Part shown: one piece after another, positions 33,293 to 41,392 of the stretch
Layout of the letters: each line of letters starts with the position of its first letter
Position numbering within the stretch: position 1 is the stretch's first letter
NCBI GenBank assembly: GCA_024760525.1
Contig: CP060499.1
Coordinates: forward strand, 806,001 to 870,000
Direction: 5' to 3'
Source: Nitrospira sp.
Lineage (GTDB): Bacteria; Nitrospirota; Nitrospiria; Nitrospirales; Nitrospiraceae
Length of the DNA: 64,000 bases
Program-made: the position numbers and the translations under genes
The notes under the pieces: model-generated
Database searches by the model: none
Told to the model about the DNA's origin: nothing
The model's input: the letters and a program-made list of their open reading frames with translations, nothing else

Positions 33293-35071
33293 ATGAAAGT
33301 CTCCCTGCTTTTCCCTCCGACGTGGCATCCCTCTCAGCCGTATCTCAGCCTGCCGTCTCTCACGGGATTTTTGCGCCAGGGTGGGATTTCGGATGTCTCA
33401 CAGCGTGACCTGGGGATCGAGCTGTTGGACATGGTTTTGACCAGAAACTATGCGGAGGAGGTCTATCAGCGTTTGATTGCTAAGCAGCGTGAGCTGGAAA
33501 GGAATCAGACGGGAGAGACAGGGGCAGGCAGTCGGGAGCATTACGTGAAAGTGACCGACTCGCTCGACCGGTTCTCGTATCTCGTGGACCGTATCGAGCT
33601 GGCGAAAGAGACATTGCGCAGCGAAGGGTTCTACGACCCTGATGCCTATCGAGCCAGCCTGTTCATGATCGATAAGTGGTTGGAGCTCGTCTCCTCGGTA
33701 TATTTCCCGACCCGGCTCACGGTTGTGGATAATCAATTTGGGAATTACTCCATCTATTCTTCGAAAGATCTGATGAGGGTCGTTCGTGACGAAGCGCAGA
33801 ATCCCTATATCAGTCTCTTTCGCGAGCGATTCATTCCGTCGATCATCAAGAGCCGCCCGGATCTCATCGGAGTTTCGATTACCGCCACCTCCCAGATCAT
33901 CCCCGGTCTGACTCTGTGCCGCTTGATCAAGGAGGCCGATCCGGATCTTCACCTGACGATCGGTGGCAGCATCTTCACCCGTCTCGTGGACAACATTCGC
34001 CGCTGCCCCAGTCTCTTCGAATTGACCGACGATATCGTGGTGTTCGAGGGCGAAACGGCTTTGCTGGAATTGGTGAATCAGCTGGCCGGCAAGAAAGATT
34101 ACAGCAAAGTTCCCAACCTCATCTATCGGCACAATGGGAAGATTACGGTGAACCAACCGTTCTATTCTGAAAACGTCAATCAGCTCCCCGCGCCGAATTA
34201 TGACGGATTCCCGCTGGATCGCTATTTGTCGCCGGAGCCGGTGCTGCCGGTCCAGTTTTCGCGGGGCTGTTATTACAAGGATTGCGCGTTCTGCGCGCTG
34301 ACGCTCGACCACCAGAACTTCAGACAGAAGGATCCGGGACGTACGATCGAGGAACTACAATGGCTGAAGCAGCGCTATGGCGCCCGGCATTTCTTTTTCA
34401 CCGATGAATGCTTTGCGCTGGCACCGACGAAACGGCTCTGCCAACAGATGATTGACAAGCAGCTCGACATCAAATGGACGTGCGAGATGCGGTTTGAGAA
34501 AAATCTCTCCCGCGAGCTGTTGGCGTCGATGCGGGATGCCGGATGCCTGAAAATCGTCTTCGGATTGGAATCTTTCAACCAGCGAATCATGGATTTCATG
34601 AAGAAGGGCATCAAGCAAGAATGGGTGCGGCGTGTCGCCGATGACTGTGTGGATCTCGGGATCGCCGTGCATTGCTATATCATCGTCGGATTCCCCACGG
34701 AAAAAGAAGAAGAAGCGCTCGAAACCATGAACTTTGTCGTCGAGAATAAGAAACTCCATGGATCATACGGGTTTTCGTGTCAGCCCTGCCTGTTTGATTT
34801 GGAAAAGGAAGCTCCTATCATGAGCGACCCCGGTGGATACGGCATTCGACGAATCATGCGGCCGTCGGCGGAAGATTTGAGCCTTGGATTTTTCTACGAA
34901 GTGCAAGAGGGCATGACTCCCGACGAAGCGGAGCGGTTGTATCAGTATGTCTATGAAAGGATCAGCGAAGTCGTGTGCGAGCTTCCATTCAACTATGCGA
35001 TGGCGGACGGGCTGCTCTATATCTCAAGAGCTAAAGAAGGGGCTGAACAGGCACCGCTGGCTGCACGTTGA
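33293..35071 (+). CDS. B12-binding-domain radical SAM protein
   Basis: A 592-residue protein. The N-terminal part (VSLLFPPTWHPSQPYLSLPS and DLIGVSITATSQIIPGL) resembles a cobalamin-binding domain without an obvious DxHxxG. The radical SAM core has the cluster motif as CYYKDCAFC, spacing Cx4Cx2C instead of Cx3Cx2C, a variant known in some B12-dependent and RiPP-modifying radical SAM families. Downstream motifs are HFFFTDECFALAP, MRFEKNLSRELL and IVFGLESFNQRIMDFMKKG. The substrate is unknown. Its place among NXR-type accessory genes suggests modification of a protein or lipid in this system (inference). Confidence 0.85.
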   Translation: MKVSLLFPPTWHPSQPYLSLPSLTGFLRQGGISDVSQRDLGIELLDMVLTRNYAEEVYQRLIAKQRELERNQTGETGAGSREHYVKVTDSLDRFSYLVDRIELAKETLRSEGFYDPDAYRASLFMIDKWLELVSSVYFPTRLTVVDNQFGNYSIYSSKDLMRVVRDEAQNPYISLFRERFIPSIIKSRPDLIGVSITATSQIIPGLTLCRLIKEADPDLHLTIGGSIFTRLVDNIRRCPSLFELTDDIVVFEGETALLELVNQLAGKKDYSKVPNLIYRHNGKITVNQPFYSENVNQLPAPNYDGFPLDRYLSPEPVLPVQFSRGCYYKDCAFCALTLDHQNFRQKDPGRTIEELQWLKQRYGARHFFFTDECFALAPTKRLCQQMIDKQLDIKWTCEMRFEKNLSRELLASMRDAGCLKIVFGLESFNQRIMDFMKKGIKQEWVRRVADDCVDLGIAVHCYIIVGFPTEKEEEALETMNFVVENKKLHGSYGFSCQPCLFDLEKEAPIMSDPGGYGIRRIMRPSAEDLSLGFFYEVQEGMTPDEAERLYQYVYERISEVVCELPFNYAMADGLLYISRAKEGAEQAPLAAR

Positions 35072-35097
35072 CCCTATTTTTTTACGGCAGCTATAAT
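35068..35097 (+). promoter_or_regulatory. Promoter overlapping the radical SAM stop codon
   Basis: TTGACC (35068-35073) contains the TGA stop of the upstream gene. After 18 bases comes a perfect TATAAT (35092-35097). Expected transcription start near 35104 leaves only 9-15 bases before ATG 35113 or 35119. Confidence 0.6.
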
Positions 35098-35112
35098 GAC
35101 GGTTCCTGCGGG

Positions 35113-36243
35113 ATGGTCATGAAGACGGCAACCTTGAGTGAGCGAATAACGGGAAGAGTATCGGACTTTGGTCCGCTGTTCGAGTATACCGTCAAACTTG
35201 TACTCCTGACCTCCTTCCTTGAGCTGGTTCTGTATCGTCTGGTCTCGCGGCTTGGGATGCATTTGAGCAAGATGGCGGCGGATCATCCGTGGATCACACC
35301 CACATTCACCGCATTGACTGAGGTGGGCACGTGGTTGCTCAATATCGTCGCGGTGTTGTTGTTTTTGGCGCTCACGTTGACGATGGTCAATCGATGGGGA
35401 GGGCGTGATACAAGCAAGCTTGTCAAGATGGGGATCGCGGGAGTAGCACTCTTGCTGTTCTTGACCGTCCTGTTTCTGGTCGTGCAGCCGGGAATGCTGG
35501 GCGCCGTCATCTACAACGGCTTGACACTCCTGGTGCTCACGTTGTTCGTGTCGGAGTATGTGATCACTCATCGTGAGCCGGCACATCGGATTCTGGCGGC
35601 CACATACTATTTGGGTGTCTCCGGGTGGCTGTATTATCAGATTATTTCGACCGCCTACAGTCTGGCGGGAACCTTGGCGGCGCCTCCCTTGGTCTACGAA
35701 TCCCATCGGGCAGGTGAGGCGCTGATGGTGCTGGCCAGCTATCTCGTTTTTGTCGCCTATGGCAGTAGTAAAAGTTTGTCGCTGCGAACAACGAATCGAC
35801 GGCAGCGGAACCGGGCCATTTGGTTTTGGTCGACGACGGGCATCATCTTCACAGCGCTCATCGTGGCCGACTATCTCTTGGATCTTTATAGTCCGGCGTT
35901 CGCATCGGCGTTTCGCCAGGCCTCACAGGGCATCGGCTGGATCTTTCAATTCGGGATGGGCTATACCTTCTACCTCCCGTTTGTTGTGTATGTCGGAGGA
36001 CTACTCTGTTGGTCCTACACGGTCATCAAGTTGGTAATGACCGGTCGGCTCGCGGGCTATGGAATTGGTTTGATGTTCATCGCCGGCTATGCCTTACTGT
36101 TCTCAAATCTTACGTTGATGGTCGTTCTCGGAGTCATGTTACTTGCCCTTGATCGAGCAAAGTCATCTGCAACAGAAGCGGTATCGACGACCGCCGGTCC
36201 TGTGATGCCGGCAACAGACGGCCTTATTACAGGGCGAGCATAA
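35113..36243 (+). CDS. Polytopic membrane protein of unknown function
   Basis: A 376-residue protein from ATG 35113; ATG 35119 is equally possible, and the strong promoter at 35068-35097 rules out the in-frame TTG 35068. About ten membrane helices are visible, for example VKLVLLTSFLELVLYRLVSR, LLNIVAVLLFLALTLTMV and GLMFIAGYALLFSNLTLMVV. A few histidines lie at helix ends (ADHPWITP, EYVITHREPAHR, YESHRAGEALM) and could bind heme, but no known cytochrome b motif is complete. It is followed 20 bases later by a TPR gene and is part of the NXR-type island. Confidence 0.75.
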   Translation: MVMKTATLSERITGRVSDFGPLFEYTVKLVLLTSFLELVLYRLVSRLGMHLSKMAADHPWITPTFTALTEVGTWLLNIVAVLLFLALTLTMVNRWGGRDTSKLVKMGIAGVALLLFLTVLFLVVQPGMLGAVIYNGLTLLVLTLFVSEYVITHREPAHRILAATYYLGVSGWLYYQIISTAYSLAGTLAAPPLVYESHRAGEALMVLASYLVFVAYGSSKSLSLRTTNRRQRNRAIWFWSTTGIIFTALIVADYLLDLYSPAFASAFRQASQGIGWIFQFGMGYTFYLPFVVYVGGLLCWSYTVIKLVMTGRLAGYGIGLMFIAGYALLFSNLTLMVVLGVMLLALDRAKSSATEAVSTTAGPVMPATDGLITGRA

Positions 36244-36263
36244 GCCCGGAGCGAAAACTTACT

Positions 36264-37061
36264 ATGGAAACGCCTGCACCAATATCACCGCAGACAGAGG
36301 CCGCCACTGATCAGCCCATGTCGCCGGACGAAGAAATCGCTGCGATCGAAACGTTATTGGCGAGCGAACCTGACGACTTTCAGGCTCGCTGCCGACTCGG
36401 CGAATTGTACTTCAGTAAAGGGCGGCTCGATGACGCCTTGGCGGAAGTCAAAAAAGCGATTGAGATGGCCGAATCCCTTCGCACAGAGATGAATCGTTCG
36501 CTGGCTATGTACTATGCGAACCTCGGAACGATCTACGCGACCAAGAACATGACCGATGAGGCCGAGGCGGAATTTCGGCATGCCCTGGAGGTCTTCCCAC
36601 ATGACGTCCTGGCGCTGTTCAACCTCGGGCGGCTCTACGCGGACAACAAGAAGTACATGGAAGCGAAGAACTATTACGAGCGTCTGGTCGAGATGACCCC
36701 GGAGGACCCGATTGCTTGGTATAATCTCGCGGGGGTCTATATCGAGTTGGATAACCCCCAAGTGTCCGATTACAACACGATCGACATGGGGATTCAGTGT
36801 TATCTTCGCACGTTGGAGCTGGACCCCAAACATTTGGAGTCAAGCTTCAAGCTGATGGAAATCGCCCTGAATCATAAGAAGACCGATTTGGCGATCCGGG
36901 TCATGGAGAGCGCGGTCGAGCACAATCCGGATGAGCCGCTCGCGTACTACAATCTCATCAGCGTCTATGACAAATGCAAGCTCTTTGAGCAGGCGGAAGA
37001 GACTCGAAAACGGTTGAAAGATCGGTTTGCCAAGAAGACAAAGGACAATCCACGGTCCTGA
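36264..37061 (+). CDS. Tetratricopeptide repeat protein
   Basis: A 265-residue soluble protein with about six TPR units from residue 25 on, e.g. [76 protein letters not shown] and [20 protein letters not shown]. No signal peptide is present, so it probably acts in the cytoplasm as an assembly scaffold. It sits between the polytopic membrane protein and tatA, which suggests a role in assembling or exporting the island's periplasmic enzymes. Confidence 0.87.
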   Translation: METPAPISPQTEAATDQPMSPDEEIAAIETLLASEPDDFQARCRLGELYFSKGRLDDALAEVKKAIEMAESLRTEMNRSLAMYYANLGTIYATKNMTDEAEAEFRHALEVFPHDVLALFNLGRLYADNKKYMEAKNYYERLVEMTPEDPIAWYNLAGVYIELDNPQVSDYNTIDMGIQCYLRTLELDPKHLESSFKLMEIALNHKKTDLAIRVMESAVEHNPDEPLAYYNLISVYDKCKLFEQAEETRKRLKDRFAKKTKDNPRS

Positions 37062-37086
37062 TTCACTTTTAGGGAAGGGGGGCACT

Positions 37087-37362
37087 ATGTTTGGGAGTCT
37101 AGGGTTCACCGAGCTGATCCTCATCCTCATGATCGTGTTGATTATCTTCGGCGCGGGGAAATTACCGCAATTGGGCGAAGGGCTCGGCAAAGCGATCAAG
37201 GGATTCAAGAAGTCCGTCCATGAGGCGGACCAGATCGAGGCTGACGCTCAGACGGCGGCGCAACAGGCGACGGCACCCAACGCGATAAACGCGGCTCCTA
37301 CCCAGAATGCCGCATTGAATCAGCCCAGTGGGGCTACGGTACAGCCGGCTCCACGCTCCTAG
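37087..37362 (+). CDS. tatA: Sec-independent translocase protein TatA/E
   Basis: A 91-residue protein from ATG 37087 with AGGGAAGGGGGG upstream. It has one N-terminal helix ([19 protein letters not shown]), the hinge [20 protein letters not shown] and an amphipathic helix, then an alanine/glutamine/proline-rich tail. TatA rings form the pore for folded proteins with twin-arginine signals. Its position inside the NXR-type island, away from tatC, suggests a dedicated copy for export of the molybdoenzyme. Confidence 0.93.
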   Translation: MFGSLGFTELILILMIVLIIFGAGKLPQLGEGLGKAIKGFKKSVHEADQIEADAQTAAQQATAPNAINAAPTQNAALNQPSGATVQPAPRS

Positions 37363-37376
37363 CAGACGACACGCGT

Positions 37377-38630
37377 ATGGATACCGAACTGGGCTTGGCC
37401 GCTGGCTACATCGAGACGTTTGCCGGAAACGGGAAAGCCCGCAGCACGGGTGACGGCAAACGTGCGGTGAAAGCCGGAATTCCCCTCCCTCATCACGTCG
37501 CCCTCGACAAGCATGAGCAGTGGCTGTACTTTGCGGAATCAGGCTCCGATCGCGTCAGGCGGATTCATCTGCAGGAAGGCACCCTTCACAATTTCGCGGG
37601 CATCGGGGAAACATGCTACAGCGGCGATGAAGGTCTCTGTGGAGAGGCGGGGCTCTACCTGCCGTTGGCGGTCGCGTTTGATTCCCATAATAATTTGTAT
37701 ATCTGCGATTCGGGAAGCAATCGGATTCGAAGGATTGATCATGAAACGGGCATCATCACGACGGTGGTCGGTACCGGTCAGCATGGTTTTAACGGAGATG
37801 GCGCTGCGCTGGAGGTCAATCTAACCTGGCCGGCTGCGATCGCGTTCGATAAGGACGATGTCTTATACATCGCTGATACCCAAGCCCATAAAATCCGGCG
37901 GTATGACTCGAAGACGGGAATGGTGACGACGATTGCAGGAACGTGGACAGCGGAAGACGATGCACGGGAGCAGCCGTTGGTGGCAAGAAATCTAGTCGTC
38001 TTGTCCGGTGATGCGATCGGAATCGATTTCAGTGATGATCAGGGCTGGCTCATGCCGGTCTGCTCCGATGGGCTGGACATGTCGATGTACCTGGATGATG
38101 GAAAGTCCGCGATGGACGCGCGCCTTTACGACGTCGTCGGCATTGCAGTCGACGGTCAGGGCAACGTGCATATCGTCGATAAGGGGAGCAATCGTGTCAG
38201 AAGGATCGACTCGCAGACGGGAATTATTTCGACAGTCGCGGGTGTCTGCCGGTACGGGTATGACGGTGATGACAAACCGGCCGTCAGAGCGATGCTGCAC
38301 GCTCCAGAAGCCGTGATCTTCGATCGCGATGACAATCTCTATATCTCCGATACCATGAACCATCGGGTCCGCAGGGTGGATGCGAAGACCGGTATCATGA
38401 CGACGGTGGCGGGGAACGGGGACAGTGGGTATGAAGACAAGAATATCGGCGGCTGCGGTGCCGCTCGATTTGTCGCCAAGGAATCGGCTGGGATGTTGAA
38501 GCACGGCGACGGTCTACTCGGGATCGATGCCGTGGTGAATTCTCCCGTCGGTGTGGCGTTGGACTCGCAGGGTCACCTCTATATTTGCGAACGCGGAGAA
38601 AACAAGATCCGCCGTCTGAAGATCACATAA
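37377..38630 (+). CDS. NHL-repeat protein
   Basis: A 417-residue protein from ATG 37377, 14 bases after tatA. At least six NHL repeats form a beta-propeller; units share the form LYICDSGSNRIRRIDHETG followed by ITTVVGTGQHGFNGDG. No signal peptide is visible, which is notable because most NHL proteins of this type are periplasmic. An irregular segment of about 60 residues splits the propeller between repeats three and four (around SGDAIGIDFSDDQGWLMPV). Propellers usually bind proteins; the partner is unknown. Confidence 0.88.
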   Translation: MDTELGLAAGYIETFAGNGKARSTGDGKRAVKAGIPLPHHVALDKHEQWLYFAESGSDRVRRIHLQEGTLHNFAGIGETCYSGDEGLCGEAGLYLPLAVAFDSHNNLYICDSGSNRIRRIDHETGIITTVVGTGQHGFNGDGAALEVNLTWPAAIAFDKDDVLYIADTQAHKIRRYDSKTGMVTTIAGTWTAEDDAREQPLVARNLVVLSGDAIGIDFSDDQGWLMPVCSDGLDMSMYLDDGKSAMDARLYDVVGIAVDGQGNVHIVDKGSNRVRRIDSQTGIISTVAGVCRYGYDGDDKPAVRAMLHAPEAVIFDRDDNLYISDTMNHRVRRVDAKTGIMTTVAGNGDSGYEDKNIGGCGAARFVAKESAGMLKHGDGLLGIDAVVNSPVGVALDSQGHLYICERGENKIRRLKIT

Positions 38631-38652
38631 TCCTCATCCTTCGCCGTCACGT

Positions 38653-38680
38653 TTGTCCCGCACTGGTTTTGTGGTATTCT
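38653..38680 (+). promoter_or_regulatory. Candidate promoter of the second nxrC-like gene
   Basis: TTGTCC (38653-38658), 16-base spacer, TATTCT (38675-38680), 29 bases before GTG 38710. Confidence 0.4.
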
Positions 38681-38709
38681 GACTTCGGCTCCCTCGGAGT
38701 ACGGTACGG

Positions 38710-39540
38710 GTGCGAATGACATACATCGGCGGTTCCCGCTCTCACCTTCTTGGATTTCTGTCAGGCCTTGTTGTCCTAGCCAGTCTACTCGGCGGTTTCG
38801 GGATTCCGCTCGTCAGTTCGGAGGGGCTGATGATCAGGTCCCAGCTGATGCAAGGTGACCTTCCGAACGCCGCTGATGATGCGGCGTGGCAAAGGGTCTC
38901 GCCGACCACGATTCCCCTCAGTGGGCAGGTCATTACCAGGCCGGTGTGGCCGGAGCCGACCGTCCATGCATTGACCGTGAGGTCCGTACACAATGGGATC
39001 GACATCGCCTTTCTGCTTGAATGGCAAGACAATACGAAGAATGATCGTCTGACTCCCGGTACGTTCAGGGATGGAGTCGCGATCGGTCTTCCGCTCGGTG
39101 ATGCACCGGCCTTTTTCTGCATGGGGCAGCTGGACCACTACATCAATATCTGGCACTGGAAAGCGGACTGGCAAAGCGATATCGATCGGCGGGCGGCCCG
39201 GGCCCCGGAGAAAAAGGAGGGCGGCGTTCGGACATTCGAGGTCATTCCGCGACGTGTTTCTTCGGTTGAAGATCTGATCGGCGGGGGATTCAGCACGTTG
39301 ACGACAAAAGATAAACAAGGGCGAGTACAGGGGCAAGCACTGTGGAAAGACGGTGTCTGGCATGTCGTAATGCGGCGTCCCCTGATCAGCGAGGAGCAAG
39401 AGAACGAAGCCAAGCTCGTTCCCGGACGTGTCCAGACCGTGTCATTTGCCGTGTGGAACGGAGAAAACAAGGAACGCAACGGTCAGAAGGCCGTGGCCCC
39501 GTGGTTTCAGCTCAGCATCGATCCTGTCGCGCACCTGTAA
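38710..39540 (+). CDS. NxrC-like protein, second copy (heme b type)
   Basis: A 276-residue exported protein with GTG 38710 (ATG 38716 is an alternative). The signal peptide includes LSGLVVLASLLGGFGIPLVS. The domain is the same as in the 32106-33056 gene but about 40 residues shorter: GQVITRPVWPEPTVHAL, LLEWQDNTKNDRL, FFCMGQLDHYINIWHWKADW, VSSVEDLIGGGFSTLTTKD and RNGQKAVAPWFQLS. Both presumed heme ligands are kept (M138, K260). It is followed by a PDZ protein and two pentaheme cytochromes c, so it may pair with a different electron carrier from the first copy. Confidence 0.85.
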   Translation: MRMTYIGGSRSHLLGFLSGLVVLASLLGGFGIPLVSSEGLMIRSQLMQGDLPNAADDAAWQRVSPTTIPLSGQVITRPVWPEPTVHALTVRSVHNGIDIAFLLEWQDNTKNDRLTPGTFRDGVAIGLPLGDAPAFFCMGQLDHYINIWHWKADWQSDIDRRAARAPEKKEGGVRTFEVIPRRVSSVEDLIGGGFSTLTTKDKQGRVQGQALWKDGVWHVVMRRPLISEEQENEAKLVPGRVQTVSFAVWNGENKERNGQKAVAPWFQLSIDPVAHL

Positions 39541-39620
39541 CAGAGCAGCGAGCAGATTCGCCTTCGGTCGGTCTCTCTTGTCCGAGTGAGTTCTTCACGG
39601 AGCTGAGCTGTGAGGTGGTG

Positions 39621-40070
39621 GTGGCACACAGGATTTTGAGAGCACGGATTGTATGGAACGTGATGCTGGTCGGCGGTCTTCTTGTGGGTGGTATGGAAAG
39701 CGCGTGGGCCGCGACCCAGAACGGCGCCATGACGGAAGAAGAAGCGGTCAAGCTTGGAGAAGAGTTTGGGATCATTGTCGGCGCCGTGGATGAAGAGATT
39801 CAAAAGGAACTCAAGCTTCAGAAACCACAGGGCGTTGCAGTGTTCGAGGTGATCGGAAACTCGCGCGCGGACTATGCGGGGATCAAGGTGCGATCCGTCA
39901 TCAAGGAAATCGACAAACAAGAGATCCGAACCATGACGGACTTCGGGCGGGCCATCAAAAAAGCCATGAAAGAATGCAATTTTACCGTTGGAACCTATGA
40001 GCCGGCCGATCCCGACGATCCTGTCGGATGGGGCGTCAATTTTCATTTCGTCGGCTGTAAGCGGGATTAG
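39621..40070 (+). CDS. Exported PDZ-domain protein
   Basis: A 149-residue protein. GTG 39621 follows GAGG at short spacing and gives a good signal peptide (VWNVMLVGGLLVGGMESAWA); the frame is open further upstream but that part overlaps the preceding gene. After a helical segment, the PDZ pattern GVAVFEVIGNSRADYAGIKV followed by IKEIDKQEIRTMTDFGRAI is clear. No protease domain is attached. It likely binds a C-terminal peptide of a periplasmic partner; its stop is four bases before the first pentaheme cytochrome. Confidence 0.8.
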   Translation: MAHRILRARIVWNVMLVGGLLVGGMESAWAATQNGAMTEEEAVKLGEEFGIIVGAVDEEIQKELKLQKPQGVAVFEVIGNSRADYAGIKVRSVIKEIDKQEIRTMTDFGRAIKKAMKECNFTVGTYEPADPDDPVGWGVNFHFVGCKRD

Positions 40071-40074
40071 CAGA

Positions 40075-41388
40075 ATGTTGAATATGTCCGCCGGCAATCG
40101 TCGGCGAATTACAGCCGTATCGATATGTCTTGCCCTTCTTGTGAGCGGCGGCCTGTATCATCGGCAAGCGGCTGCGGAGGATGCCAAGGGGCAAGCCCCC
40201 GGGAATTGGGTCGCAGAGATTGAAAAAGTATTCATCCGGTCGGAAGACTGCAAACAATGCCACGATCGTCATTATGAAGAGTGGAAGGGCGCCAGGGAGC
40301 AGACGCCGGATTTGAAAATCTTTGGCCGTGTGGATGCCGCTCTTCTACACGGCACGTCGCTGGAGTCTCCGGTCTTTCGTGCCGTCCTGGGTCTTTGGAA
40401 GCAGACGAATCCCACGCCAGACGAACAGCAGCGTTGTCTCGCGTGCCATGTGCCGTCCGTGATCACGTTCCCTCAGCATGCCGAGAAGATTGCGGCGCAA
40501 GTGATTGCCGGGAAGCCAAGGATCGAGGGGATCGGTTGTGCGGCCTGCCATTTGATGAACGGAATGGACAAGACCTCAAACTCGCCGCCGACCTTCACAC
40601 TGCAGCCGGGCAACACACTCTACGGTCCGTACTCCAATCCCGAGGAGAACCTCGTCCATCAGGCCGTGCAGTCGGATCAGTTTCGCGCAGCCAGTTTTTG
40701 CGCATCTTGTCATTTCGATAAAGTGAAGGATGTGACGCAGAAGAATCTGCCGGGGGAAATTCTTGAGGGAACAATTTGTCAGGATTGCCACATGGAGTCC
40801 TCGACCGGGAGCTCCACCTCGAGGCGTGGAGCAATGACCAGAGCCATCGGACGCCACTGGTTTCGTGGTGTCGTCGTCGCCGGGACGATGTTGAAGAACC
40901 GAAATCTGCAAGCGGAGTGGATGCCTCGCATTGACATTGAGGCGACAAGAACCGGCATGGTGGTGGAAGGCACCGGCATTGTAAAAGTCGGCAGCCTCCC
41001 GCACAGTTTTCCCGATGGCGATCCGGTCCTGAAGCAGTTTTTTCTGACGATCACGGTGAAAGATGCGAAAGGGAGCACGTTAGCGGAAGAGACAAAACAG
41101 TTTGGCTTGCCCTATGACAAGATCCTTCGCGGGCCGATCCCTGATCCCTTCATCAAGGGTGGCAACACGAGGAAGGTTCCCTTTGCACTGACGCTTCCCC
41201 GGGGGGCCGCCGCCTCGTCAATCGAGGCCGTGCTGACCTATGCCCTTATTCCAAAGCCTGAGCCTCCCTTACAGGAAAGGTATTTCGCCACTCTCCAAGC
41301 GGACACCGAACGCGAAGAGGCGCGGAAGATCATCCAGGAATATACGCAGCGGCGCTTTCTGACCTATCGTGTCAAATCACTCTCCTAG
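40075..41388 (+). CDS. Pentaheme cytochrome c
   Basis: A 437-residue exported protein from ATG 40075 (ATG 40084 is possible); the signal peptide ends near RQAAAE. Five CxxCH sites occur in the first 250 residues: CKQCH, CLACH, CAACH, CASCH and CQDCH, with free histidines nearby (HDRHYEEW, HLMNG) as distal ligands. The pattern is that of the cytochrome c554/NrfB-like multiheme superfamily. The C-terminal third is heme-free and beta-rich (PHSFPDGDPVLKQFFLTITV). It is a paralogue of the next gene and a likely periplasmic electron carrier of the island. Confidence 0.88.
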   Translation: MLNMSAGNRRRITAVSICLALLVSGGLYHRQAAAEDAKGQAPGNWVAEIEKVFIRSEDCKQCHDRHYEEWKGAREQTPDLKIFGRVDAALLHGTSLESPVFRAVLGLWKQTNPTPDEQQRCLACHVPSVITFPQHAEKIAAQVIAGKPRIEGIGCAACHLMNGMDKTSNSPPTFTLQPGNTLYGPYSNPEENLVHQAVQSDQFRAASFCASCHFDKVKDVTQKNLPGEILEGTICQDCHMESSTGSSTSRRGAMTRAIGRHWFRGVVVAGTMLKNRNLQAEWMPRIDIEATRTGMVVEGTGIVKVGSLPHSFPDGDPVLKQFFLTITVKDAKGSTLAEETKQFGLPYDKILRGPIPDPFIKGGNTRKVPFALTLPRGAAASSIEAVLTYALIPKPEPPLQERYFATLQADTEREEARKIIQEYTQRRFLTYRVKSLS

Positions 41389-41392
41389 CAGA

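Noticed and set aside
33398..34312. Minus-strand open frame of about 304 codons
   Set aside because: Antisense to the radical SAM gene, whose motifs confirm the plus strand.
39342..39620. Upstream extension of the PDZ protein, suggesting a fusion
   Set aside because: The extension overlaps the nxrC-like gene in another frame, lacks domain features and precedes a good signal peptide.
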